In this document: positions 54,134 through 64,000 of the stretch, piece after piece
Layout of the letters: each line of letters opens with the position of its first letter
Numbering within the stretch: position 1 is the stretch's first letter
Program-made: the position numbers and the translations under genes
Source of the DNA: Bimastos eiseni
Taxonomy: Eukaryota > Annelida > Clitellata > Crassiclitellata > Lumbricidae
DNA: 64,000 bases
Assembly (NCBI GenBank): GCA_959347315.1
Contig: OY365811.1
Span: 40,504,946-40,568,945, forward strand
Reading direction: 5' to 3'
The notes under the pieces: model-generated
Seen by the model: the letters and a program-made list of their open reading frames with translations, nothing else
What the model was told of the DNA's origin: nothing
The model's database searches: none

Positions 54134-55701
54134 ATGAAGGTGTAAGTAGCAAAATATTTTACAAATATTGATTTTAATCACTGTTTAGACTGGAAATTCG
54201 TTCGTTAAAAATTATTCCTTAAAGTCAACCGTCAGTCCATCTGCTGTCCGGAAAATAATGCCATCCTCAATTTTGATGATTAGCGAAATTAATCGTCTTG
54301 TTTGTGATAAATCTGTAATTACTGGCAATGGTTTGGACTCTTCTTGGGTAATCTGTTCCAATTTATAACTTTATTCTTCGTAAATAGGTCATTCGGTTCA
54401 ATTTCTCGAGGTCGCTTCACTTAGAAGTTCCAGCTTTGCAGTACGAGGCCATAAAGGCAGTTTTATAACTTGCGAACCCTACATGTATGACATCGTGGGC
54501 CCTTCTAGGCTATGTGGAACGACGTATTTATACCCCTATAATCCTATGTATTAGCAAGCTTTTAGTCGAGCTCCCACCCTCATTCCTTTGTTGCCGTCCC
54601 CATTTCTCTGGGCTGTCACACTTACTGACTTAAGAGCGTATTCTGAATAGCTAGCACTTTAAGATGCGATATATAAATCCTCATACACGATACTATGTGA
54701 ATGTCTTCTTAAATCACTTGCACGCGTGAATATCTGTTGTGTTTTCAGGGTTCAAAATAACCTACTCGGTCTGTTTTCGGCCGTCGTCGTAGCCCAACTG
54801 ATCGATTTACTCTGGTACTCTGGGATGCTGGCGTGGCAGCCGGCCACTGAGCGAGACCTCATTCTGACCGTCATCAAGGACGTCATTCTGGCTGTGGCTA
54901 GCTTCGTCATCTACGAGTTAGTTGCATTCTATGTTCTGCTTCCCTTTGATTAAGCAAGTAATACGAGGGGTAGAGCTTTCCTTTTAACGATTAACTGCAA
55001 CATGTGATTTTTGTAGCGAATCTAGTCCTTGCCTCGATCAATTCTATTGGGCAGTATATTTAGCACTTTAAGATGCGATAGGGCCTATATAAATCCTCAT
55101 ACACGATACTATGTGAATGTCTTCTTAAATCACTTACACGCGTGAATACCTGTTGTGTTTTCAGAGTTCAAAATAACTTAATCGGTCTGAAGATGTATAT
55201 TGCATCACTTCAAGGTTCCTACTTACATGTGTAGGAGGGTTCCCGACCCAGCACCGCTTAGCAGAATAGGCCTTTAAATGGGAGTTAAGCTGGTCCTGTT
55301 TTACAAATTTTATGGTGATGCTCAATACGACTTTATATGCTACAGTAAAAGTCCTTTTGTTTGGCAAAATTTTGTTTCTTTATATAGTCTCAAAGTGATG
55401 TTTCATTCTTGCTCAAATAATGTTGGTTTGTTGCACAAGTTTGAAACACTTTTTGTCTCACTCTGTATATTTTGACAGCACGTTCTACGATGGCGGCTAC
55501 TTTGCCGACGTCCTCGAGTTCACCTTCATGTTTACCATAATGCACTTTGCTCTCGATGACAAACCGATGGTGACATCAGCTCCGGATCTGATCGAAACTC
55601 TGATTGTCTTGTCGCACTCGTTCGTCATGCTCTTCTCCATCATCTTTGTAGTGCATTACGTCAAGTCGCTCTTGTCGAAAAAGCGACGAAGATTTCTATA
55701 G
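54134..55701 (+). CDS. Unrecognised four-pass membrane protein, 132 aa
   Basis: Three exons: 54134-54141 (ATGAAGGT then gtaagt), 54749-54916 and 55479-55701; total 399 nt, 132 aa plus stop, phases consistent. The first exon has only 8 coding bases. Hydrophobic segments lie at about residues 8-30, 40-58, 67-84 and 98-120, so four membrane passes are likely. The tail is strongly basic (SKKRRRFL), suggesting a cytosolic C-terminus. Distinctive stretches are NNLLGLFSAVVVAQLIDLLW, YDTFYDGGYFADVLEFTFMF and HFALDDKPMVTSAPDLIETL. Charged residues flanking the passes (ERDL, KD, DDK) are in coding-like positions. I do not recognise the family. An alternative that reads through the intron 2 donor ends at 54953 and lacks the last two passes. 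Confidence 0.75.
55061..55189 (+). pseudogene. Duplicated 5' part of exon 2 (with acceptor) in intron 2
   Basis: Near copy of 54652-54773: same ACTTTAAGATGCGATA start, shared upstream intron, acceptor (gttttcag) and the first coding bases GTTCAAAATAAC. It differs by a 7-nt insertion (gggccta) and about five substitutions. Similarity ends after GGTCTG, so only some 25 coding bases were duplicated. Spliced to exon 1 it would give a peptide of about 25 residues before a stop. Confidence 0.85.
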
Positions 55702-58002
55702 ATAGAAAGAAACACCGAGAGACTCTGCACTAATGTCGACCAGCGAGAACGCTTAATATCGAACGAAAGAATGTCTGTCTGTAACCGCCATTTGAAACGT
55801 AAATCACGGCACATTCTCAAGTTTAGTTCTGCTTTTATTCAGTTTGATGTATGAATTATGCTGAAGATCAACTTAAATAGATTTATTTTGAAAGCTCTTT
55901 GAAATCGTTTGTTGTCTATTGCTCAATATTCTAATTTAGTGTCAATGGAATCGATAGAAATCTGCATTCATTGGGAGGATTTATATAGCACTCGTGAAAG
56001 AACATCTACTGAGAAGTGAATGCGTAGTTTTTGTGTGTATGTATGTATGTATGTAGGCCTAGTTATAAATTCAAGCATCCTGTTCATCTGGCCAACATTT
56101 AGGATTATTGAACACTTGTAACAACAAGCTCCATTATCCCAGTCACCTTTAATACTGTCTCGATGTTAAGTGAGTATGCCTCTAGCCTATATATGTATAC
56201 CTACTTTTTGAATCACCTTTAAAAAACGTTAGCCTTCTTTAAAACAATGCAACTTCTTCTGGGGTAAGAACAATGCAAGGTCTCTTAGATGCCAAGAATA
56301 TAACCCAATATAATGCCTATAATATTATTGTGGCTCTATCACACGGATTCACACATAGAAAAAAAGGAGGCTTGACTTTCCAATTATAGTTCCTAGGAAT
56401 AAGCAAAACGCAAGGTCTTTGAAGTTAGTGAGTAGCGCTTGAAGATTTAATTTCATTTAGGCAAACAATTAGGAATGTCGAAGAACTTCAAGCATATAAC
56501 TAATTCACGTATGGTTGAGTCTGTGCAACTGAGGCTTGAGGCAAAGCGCAGAGCTAAAAAAGGTTAAAACTGCCATGAAAATGTGGCACGCACCCTGGAC
56601 TTTCTCGGTGTTTGTAGCATAATAACTGCCTGCGATGCGACCATTACTAATTAACCATTGAGAAGCCCTTCAAACGTAGGCCAATGCTTTCCTCAACATA
56701 TTCGAAGTTCATGATGAGTCATTATAATATTTTTAGCTCAAAAATCTAAATCGCTAATCGAAAGCTAAGCTCAGGACACTAGCTTATTCACAAGCGCTGA
56801 GTCAGAGGTTATTTGTTGGTTGAACCCCTAACACCACTCCTAAATGCGCCTGCGGTTGAAAAAGCATTTGGATGGAAAGCCATCGTCCAAAACAAATAGG
56901 CCCTTGTCTATCTTAACAAGTCACTGGTGTCAGAGGCGTCAATCGCCCTTGTGTCATGGATGCAAAGCCCCGGTTCCAAGAGTCAGGAAGGCAAGATAAT
57001 CACCTCTAGGACTCAAAAATATTACCCCCTGCCTGAAATTGGAGGCATTTTCCTTCGGAACCCCTAGTTGGATGCCCTTGGCTGGTGTGTAACAAACCAG
57101 ATTAATTTGCTTTTAGCTCAGCTAAGGAAGAGCAAAATTTAAAACATCCGGGTGGGAGGGTTATGAGAAAAAGCATCGATTCGAGCATTGCGTGACAACT
57201 GAGCAGTTGGGGAACCATAAGCTTATTGTACCATCGGTTGAAGCCTTATGTATTATATATCAGCGCAAAATGAGGTGCTTATTACAAGACAGAATTATAA
57301 TAGGCCTACAGAAGGGCAGAGGTCTACTTCGAGGTCACGCCATCGAGATTGCTTAGTCGAGGTCTAATTGTTCTTCAAACGGCACACCTGGATTTGACGC
57401 AACTGACGCTATCGCTTTTCGCTTAAGTAACGATTTATAATGTCTAAGAAAGTAATTAGACCTATTTCACACAATAACACCTCTAATAAGCTTTCTGCCT
57501 GACTTCAACATTTACGGATTCTGGTAATATATAGTTGCTGCTGTAAAGACGCTTGTTGATGGACTTGGATTTTATAAGACGCCTAGTAAATTGAGTAAGA
57601 ATTACAAGAATTTAATTTAATTTGGTAGTAGTCTAGCTAGGCCTACTCTTTGGAATTTATGCCGAAATAATATATGTACAGCAATTTATCAGGCTTTTTA
57701 CATTCGATGCATAATTACAGAAGATGTGAAGTTAATAAAACAGAGATGGGGTGCCTATATTATAGTTCGACCATGTGTGCAGTAATATCCATTAGAATAT
57801 AGATGCGCCTCTGCTCTCAGTGCTCTGGCTTTAATTCCATCCATTTCTCTTCAAGTCAATTCCTGAAGTTGTTGTTCCTTGTTTTACTGACGAGGGACAT
57901 TTTTTGAAAATTAGTTTTAGCCTAATACGGCCTGGCTTGTTTACCCCGCTGAAGGGCCAATTGTAAATGTCTCAACTGAAAAAGGCATCTGTGTTTCAAC
58001 AG
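55702..58002. other. Spacer, no gene seen
   Basis: Follows the membrane-protein gene. One LINE-tail end (TTTATATAGCACTCGTG) at about 55979. No splice-supported coding segment was recognised, and the transcript end of the upstream gene is not located. Confidence 0.5.
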
Positions 58003-58081
58003 GTTCAACTGCACATCTCTGCTGAGACAACAACTATGTCGAAGAAACGCTCAGACGATCAACAGAAGAGCAACGCGGAGT
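58003..58081 (+). other. Exon-like segment with start codon
   Basis: Good acceptor (tgtttcaacag|GTTC) and donor (GGAGT|gtaagc) bracket an ATG at 58036 opening a charged frame MSKKRSDDQQKSNAE. No downstream exon in the right phase was identified: the 60688 segment in phase 1 hits a stop within about 75 bases. Kept as a candidate first coding exon only. Confidence 0.3.
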
Positions 58082-58531
58082 GTAAGCTAATTCGCAGAAT
58101 TTTGGTTCGTTAGCGGCTTAACTGCAGCCTCCGACGTGTTACTTCTGCGTTTTGGCGTTAAGAGTCACTACCAATTTTAAAAGCCTGTTTGACTTGCGGT
58201 TTATTTTGGTCTGAAGCTACCGAACCCGACCATGATTATTGTCTGCCTTAATTCATAGGCATAACTTTGTACTGCGAGTGGTGTTCTACCTATTGCAAAT
58301 GTATTGCGACAAACATTTCAGAGGTTCGAGGAGGCCTGGGTCATTTACAAAATTTAGGTCCCCGTGTTCCATAACTCTTAGTCTTATTAAAATTACAACT
58401 GGTAAGGCCTATATTATTTACATGTAGGTAGGACCTATAGATCAAAACGGTATAAATCTAAGAAAAAACTTAATGTAGGCCCTAATAATTTTTATTTAAC
58501 AAATGCTTTTTGTTTTGCAAATGATTCAATT

Positions 58532-58580
58532 ATTGTTAGAGAAATCTAATCTTCGATGAAAATTAGATTTCTCTAACAAT
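58532..58580. repeat. Perfect 19-bp hairpin at edge of hAT relic
   Basis: ATTGTTAGAGAAATCTAAT (58532-58550) and its exact reverse complement (58562-58580) separated by an 11-nt loop, CTTCGATGAAA. Confidence 0.9.
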
Positions 58581-58751
58581 ATCAGAGTTTATATTAAGTA
58601 AGCAGTGTTCAGTCCACTTAGCCGTTGCTCTTCGATTTTTTAACAATGGTAATTTGATTTGTTGAAATACATTGTAAGTTCTTTCACCAGAAGCCTCTGA
58701 TGCTGGAAAACTGATGAAAATGTGTAGCGCAACGGTGATATTAGGGAACAC
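58563..58751 (-). mobile_element. hAT transposase C-terminal relic
   Basis: The minus strand reads FISFPASEASGERTYNVFQQ, then IKLPLLKNRRATAKWTEHCL and LNINSDIVREI. This fits the hAT dimerisation domain pattern (P-x-S-x-A-S-E-R-x-F/Y ... LL-x-x-R ... LL-x-I-N/E-x-D-I). No upstream transposase domain is seen in register, so it is a fragment. Confidence 0.75.
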
Positions 58752-60094
58752 TGCCAGATAACCAAGTTCAATTAGGCCTATATATCATTCTGTGGGAAAG
58801 ATATAATGTTGGTCTGCATTCTTATTTTAAATTAGTGCCATGGACTCTACCAACATCTTGTCCCCAAGATCTTGTGAAAGTTTTTTTTATCACAGTGCTG
58901 TTGACATTTCTTAGCGGAAGACAATATATCTAGAAAAGTCAAATTTTTAAATTCCTACAAAATTTAAAAAAAATACAAATGTAATCTAATGAGTGAAACC
59001 GGTGTTGTCAACCTGATTGTAGGCTGTTAAAGCAACATGTCACAATCATGCGTGCGGTTGTGCTCAGCATTGAGTTGATATAATTTTAAAACTAAATAAT
59101 CACAGAATTTACTTGTTTTCCTTTAAAATAATCCTTGAATTGTTGATAATTATCGAGGCCAATTTTAAAATAAAACCACAATTTTTTCTTTGTATAATTA
59201 AGCTAATTGAGCTGATTGAGCTGCCATGATGCATGCTATCATTGGGCTCCGTTGAGCTGCATTTATTTTATTGTAGAGAACGCGCTTGTCAATTTTTATT
59301 TAATTATCTGTCACTAGAAAACGCCAGAGTCGCCACTTTTGTTCGTTAATATTATAGTAATGCTCTTGATTGATTCGCAAATTGATGTGATGAATCTGAT
59401 AAAGCAGCTATTTAATTTTTTTAGTATTGTTCGTTAAAATTGTTACTTATTAGAAGCAAACTTACAAATTTAGTATTAAGCTATAGTGATACAAAACATA
59501 GTTAATTTTAATTATAATAGGCCCGTATTTTTTCAAAGCCTGTTTTGAAGCAGAGGCCCGGGCAAAGTATCCCGCCTTTTGCCCCTCTGATAGGCCACAA
59601 ATTAAACAAATTTGATCAGACGTTATAACATACTCACTTCATGTAATGTAAGCAACTGGTGTGGATTGGACAGATCATTAATGGAAAGTAATAAAATGTG
59701 AGCTTGCATGCATGAATGCATCATGTCACTTATCAAATCGATGATTAGTTGCACTTCCGTTGTAGCTGCGTTCCAAAACGAAGTCCAGGTTGAACATGCA
59801 AAGCCAACATCATCGACAGCCACAACTGTGAGTGCATTTGAGATTACATGTTGATGTTTAAAAATGTAGGCTGCTTTAACTATTGTTATCTTCAACGTTG
59901 TAATTTTAAGAGAAATTCTTCTTTCATCTGGCAAGTGTGGTGGCGGAAAATGAGCACCATAATTGTGTTTTTAAATTGAGCATGATCACAATCTATAGTC
60001 GACTTAGTATTTATTGCTATGTTAAAGGGTATGTATAAGCGGTCGGCTGTCGTCATGTCGTTTAAACATTTGATGGATCCTTGTGGGCCAAAGT

Positions 60095-60160
60095 AAATGA
60101 ATGAATGATTGAAAAAAAGAATGAATGAATGAATGAATGAATGAATGAATGAATGAATAT
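60095..60160. repeat. GAAT tetranucleotide microsatellite
   Basis: GAATGAATGAAT run of about ten units at 60120-60158 with flanking degenerate copies. Confidence 0.85.
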
Positions 60161-60687
60161 TGTGATACATATATGTATACGTACCTGACGTTAATGCTAG
60201 AATTGGAGGCACGGTTAGTGGATTAGAGGAGGAAGTTGAATAGCCAATGGTGGAGGCCATTGTCAACGATAGAAAGTTTAGTTTTCGCTTAAAAGCTGAA
60301 AATTACAGAAATCTCTTTATATCTTATCTAGAGATAAGTGAGGATGTGCAAAAGCAGGTGCATCGATCGTCTTACCAGGAATAGGCTACTTAATGCTGCT
60401 TCAACGATCACTATGCACAATGCACAATGTCACGTAGAATGGGTTCTCTACATGTATGAGCTTCATGTGTGGATATTGATAAGGTTTCTATCTCTAGCCG
60501 TAGATATCATCCCATCTAGAAAACAGCAGCATCAGCTTCTTTACCTGTTTGTATCTACATTTCTCAAGCCCTTCATCATGTATACGATCAACTTTTCGCT
60601 ACTGGAGTTACTCTGAATATAGTGTGTTTATAAATTGTTGCTTTTCAATGAGTTTTGTGTAGCATATGATTTTGGCTGCGTTTTCAG

Positions 60688-61686
60688 CGTCAGTGGAATT
60701 ACGGTTGGCGATTTGTCAACACACTCAGGTTCTCCACGTGGTGCATCGCTGTGGATACGCTCGATGATGACTATTTCCTACTCTGCAAGCCACGTACGAA
60801 GAATCACGCTGTAATTAGAGTATGTAATGGGGAAGACCTTCAAAAAGCGAAAAAGCTAATTCAGTTGCCGGCGGTTGCAGTTCCATGGGATCTAGTGGCT
60901 TGCCGGGTGTCGAACTGTCTCTACGTCTTGCACAGAGCATCAGCCAGCGTTGAAATCTTGCGCATTTTTTCCAAGGAAGGGCAACAGTTTCAAGTTGTAT
61001 CCTTCATCACTTGCTCAGATCAGCTCGTTTCGCGGATGTGTGTTGCAGCAGACGGCAGTTTGGTCGTTTGCCAAGGCCCAGCTCCATCCACCGTAACAAC
61101 ATTATCATGTGGATGGATTGGTGTTGCGCCAGATCGAGTTGACGAAGCGTTTGTCTCTTGTTAGAGATGTCCTTTCAAAGTCCAACGGAAACATTATCAT
61201 CTTGTCAAGCAGTATCACAGAGATCAGCAGAGACGGAGACGTCCTATTTGATTACGACGCACAGGCAGATGGAGGATATCGTGGACTTATTTGCTGTGCA
61301 GTTGACATGAACGACAAGATTTTTACAGTTGATGTTGGCTCCTATGTCAGGCTCTTGGATTCCAATTTCAACCAAGCGGAGGTCAAGCCACGTGGACATT
61401 TTTTGAAGATGCGGGATTGGAAGCATCTTTGCCAGCTGCGCTTCAACAGGCAGAGGAATGAGTTCATGATTTTGGAGCGCTGTGATGCTGAGACCTTTCC
61501 GCTGTATTTCTTCCCTACCAGAATTTTGATGTTTTCAACGTCACTGCAGAGACAACAATTCCAGAAGATGATCTCCAAACTGATGAAGTCCTTATGAATG
61601 ATGAAGATGTTCAGAATGCGGGAGATGTTCAAGACGAAGAAGATTCTCAGTATGATGAAGATGTTCAGCAGAATGGTGAAAACTGA
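60688..61686 (+). pseudogene. NHL-type beta-propeller coding segment with two frame breaks
   Basis: After an acceptor-like ttttcag, a frame runs 60688-61107 (VDTLDDDYFLLCKP, PWDLVACRVSNCLYVLHRAS, VSRMCVAADGSLVV). Protein similarity then continues one base out of register from 61109 (VDGLVLRQIELTKR, VRDVLSKSNGNIII, SITEISRDGDVLF, IFTVDVGSYVRLLDSNFNQ). Near 61513-61516 coding character returns to the first frame (YQNFDVFNVTAE), ending in a D/E-rich tail and TGA at 61684-61686. Blade spacing and words such as VSNCLYV, DGSLVV and GNIIxxSS fit NHL-like propellers common in invertebrate expansions. Frame 1 meets TAG at 61162. Either a recent pseudogene or two indel errors in the assembly. No upstream exon is assigned. 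Confidence 0.55.
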
Positions 61687-61966
61687 ACTGGAGAACTATG
61701 TTTTTTCAAGTGACCCACCCCGTCTACTACAGATACGATGTTAATCAGCTGCGTTTAAAAGTTTATTGCTAGTTAGTCCTTAATTCGAGGCGTGATTTAA
61801 GGTCTCATCGAAATGGAATACTTTGATTCATGTTTTAGAATTGCCAGTTTATCTTTTAAAACGCTAGAAATTCGTTTCCTTTCATTAAAAGGTTACATTT
61901 CTCACCAGCAGAGGCGTAGCTAGGATATTTTGCGCCCGGGGACAAACTGCAAAATTTGAGGCCGTC

Positions 61967-62280
61967 CATAAATGATGTCACGGGCCTAGGGGAGGTTTCA
62001 CACATTTGTGATGATGTGTGATGAGGGGAGGGTGGGTCATCATCACATCCGGCATCAAAATGCGCAAATTTTATTAAAAGCTTTCACTCAATTTGACAAG
62101 CTCCACTAAATTTTTAGTAATTGTTACCACAATTTAACAACACTAATTATGAATATTAGTCTCAATTTTTGATTGTTTGCTTTTACGATCTTTGTTAATT
62201 TTGGGGTTTTGGAAGTCAGGCAGCCATTCTGTAACACACAAGCAGGAATAATTTGTTATGTCGCCTAGACGCGCATACAT
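61967..62280 (+). mobile_element. MITE of the CATAAATGAYGTCAC family, left part
   Basis: GGCCGTCCATAAATGATGTC, CCTAGGGGAGG, then 280 bp aligning with 27797-28080 (GTAATTGTTACCACAATTTA; CAGGCAGCCATTCTGTA). The right end is not identified. Preceded by GGCGTAGCTAGGATATTTTG, a common transposon-edge word. Confidence 0.65.
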
Positions 62281-62656
62281 TCATTTTAATCACTGATATA
62301 CTATTATGAGTCAGTGGACCTTCAAAATGTAGCTTTGCCTAGGGTCGCCAAATGCGCCTGCTCAGCGATTTCAGCCTTCGCTCAATTACACAGCTTTGGA
62401 CCGACAAAAGCCGTTGGCCTAATGCTTCTGGGTATTGCTATTTATGCAGTCGGTCCCTGGTCATGTTCTTCGACTTATAAATGGAGTTACTTCACGATTT
62501 ATTGTTTCTAAATAAATTAAATTTGGGGACTTTTGGCGATTTGCTATGCGCAGAATGACGCAACGAGCAAGCGCAGGCTCATAATTATTATTGTGTTCAT
62601 CATTGTTTCCATGGATACGTATGTTGGCATTGAGAGACTATACTTACGCTCATAAA

Positions 62657-63076
62657 ATGGCTTCAGGAATAATTGCATTTATCGTCCATTATTTGATTGT
62701 GCCTGCGATCGTAGCAGTCCTGAGGGTGCTCCTGGTCGATGTACCCTTCAAATATTTGCAGTTCTGCAGTGGAAGTGATGCGACGTTCCCAGGACTCTGC
62801 GGCACATTTTTCTACTTCCTGTCGTATCTGATGAATAAACACCGTTTGGGGGACAGAGAGTCTAGTTGCATCTGCTGCAGAAAACTGGTGGCGCACTACG
62901 GTCAAATAGTGATTTCCATCATCCTATCGCTTCTAAGATGGAGAATGGTTTGCGCAATTGTGGAGCAAATCTGCTTCACGGCTGGATGCTATCACCAGGT
63001 TCCGATGGAGTTCCTGCAGATGTACGTCGGTCTTCGTTTCTTCCTACAGGAGCTTCGATGGCCAGAATTGAAGTAG
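62657..63076 (+). CDS. Hydrophobic single-exon ORF, 139 aa, uncertain
   Basis: ATG with good Kozak context (AAAATGG) to TAG. The first about 25 residues are hydrophobic (ASGIIAFIVHYLIVPAIVAV), with a second stretch (GQIVISIILSLLRW) and eight or more cysteines. The segment is richer in G+C than its flanks. However, a competing minus-strand frame (62663-62905) and a second plus frame (62866-63135) are also open, and no family is recognised. May be a relic exon or chance. Confidence 0.3.
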   Translation: MASGIIAFIVHYLIVPAIVAVLRVLLVDVPFKYLQFCSGSDATFPGLCGTFFYFLSYLMNKHRLGDRESSCICCRKLVAHYGQIVISIILSLLRWRMVCAIVEQICFTAGCYHQVPMEFLQMYVGLRFFLQELRWPELK

Positions 63077-63118
63077 GTCGGTCCACGGCCATCGAGGAAG
63101 ATGTCCAGAGTTCCTCGA

Positions 63119-63345
63119 GGATCAGCAGAACATAATTACTGTAGTAAGCAAACTAACTTTTTTTGTTCTTGCAATATTTAATTGAGGCATAAATCTTTCA
63201 CTTCTCAGCTCCGGAAATAGCCACGTCCTCATATGGATCAGCAGAATATAATTATTGTTGTTAGCAATTTGCTTTCCTTGCAATATTATATTAAGCGTCA
63301 ATATTTTAGAACATTTCTCAGCTCCAGTAAGCACCACGTCGTCAT
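63119..63345. repeat. Diverged tandem duplication of about 115 bp
   Basis: Unit 1 (63119-63234) and unit 2 (63235-63345) both start GGATCAGCAGAAYATAATTA, share TTGCAATATT in the middle and end TCTCAGCTCC...CCACGTCSTCAT. Confidence 0.75.
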
Positions 63346-63349
63346 GTAG

Positions 63350-64000
63350 AAGAGCTTGTAAACCGGCGCTATATCAAATCGAGCCTAAGATAAGATTTTC
63401 GTTTCGTTCCGGTGCCAAATTTAAATTTAAATTTATTGCTTCCAATAATAAAGAACAAAATTTCTCAATCAAGCAAGCACAATTAAAAATCAGTCTTAGT
63501 AGCAATATACAGGAGATACGAGAATTAGATAAAAAGTACTATTATTAGAAAACAATAGGACTGGTCAAACTGGTCAAAATCCGTGAAGGTCAGGCCAAGG
63601 AGGATTCTTGTTTCAAATAAAAGATTTTCGTAAGATGGAAATCGCAATTTCAACTATAGTAGACCCCCTATTTATTCTTTTTATGTGATGTGAATAAGTT
63701 CTACTGCACACAAATCTTAGAGTTTTACTCGATATATAGGATTAGGCTATAGTCGGATTATAGCCTAATATAGGCCTAGGTAGGCCCATACCATTCTGGG
63801 TTTCTTGCGCGATACCAATATTTCATATATTTCCTATGTGTTTATATAATTACTGATGACCTTTTAACACTTAGAGCGGTCGATAGTTATCCGTGGGCCA
63901 TTGTCATTTATTCTAGTTCCGTATAAGTAAATTTTCATGTTAACTTTTACGTACCAAACATTTTTAAGTAGCGCCTTTTCTAAGAACACTCAAAAGCATT
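63350..64000. other. AT-rich right edge, no gene seen
   Basis: No supported exon. A LINE-tail-like TTTAAGTAGCGCCTTTTCTA sits at about 63962-63981 at the window edge. Confidence 0.5.

Noticed and set aside
60338..60616. 92-codon ORF before the propeller segment
   Set aside because: Composition and frame usage look random, with no splice junction into 60688 in a compatible phase.

Overview
This window is nuclear DNA from a multicellular animal. Genes are split into many short exons by GT-AG introns, several single-copy metazoan genes are recognisable, and the spacers are full of microsatellites, MITEs, SINEs and LINE tails. The retained ciliary gene (SAXO family) and the repeat style suggest a non-vertebrate, probably marine, bilaterian. 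The phylum cannot be fixed from sequence alone. Exon models were built by hand from splice sites, reading phase and remembered family conservation; no transcript or database evidence was used.

Layout. (1) 473-5912, minus strand: 5' two thirds of a tropomyosin gene, exons 1-6, with the rest beyond the left edge. (2) 5913-11136: gene-poor, with microsatellites, long purine tracts and a 1.2 kb TIR element. (3) 11137-16725, plus: a complete six-exon SAXO (FAM154) axonemal microtubule protein of 452 aa, preceded by a CRE and a palindromic RFX X-box and followed by an AATAAA. (4) 19031-25051, plus: a complete nine-exon SMAP-type ArfGAP of 367 aa. (5) 25052-30079: spacer made largely of decayed mobile elements (LINE, two MITEs, SINE). 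(6) 30080-50896, plus: a complete 24-exon UBE3C HECT ubiquitin ligase of 1076 aa, with introns carrying minisatellites, MITEs, SINEs and LINE tails. (7) 54134-55701, plus: a three-exon gene for an unrecognised 132-aa protein with four predicted membrane segments. (8) 58563-58751, minus: a hAT transposase relic. (9) 60688-61686, plus: a broken NHL-type beta-propeller coding segment. (10) 62657-63076: a weakly supported hydrophobic ORF.

The genes are functionally unrelated: thin filament, cilium, Arf traffic, proteasome-linked ubiquitination, membrane protein. They do not form a pathway. The strongest functional signal outside the coding regions is the X-box upstream of SAXO. The most useful second looks are the 132-aa membrane protein with its duplicated exon start, the likely GC-AG intron in UBE3C, the N-terminally extended tropomyosin, and the several inverted-repeat element families.
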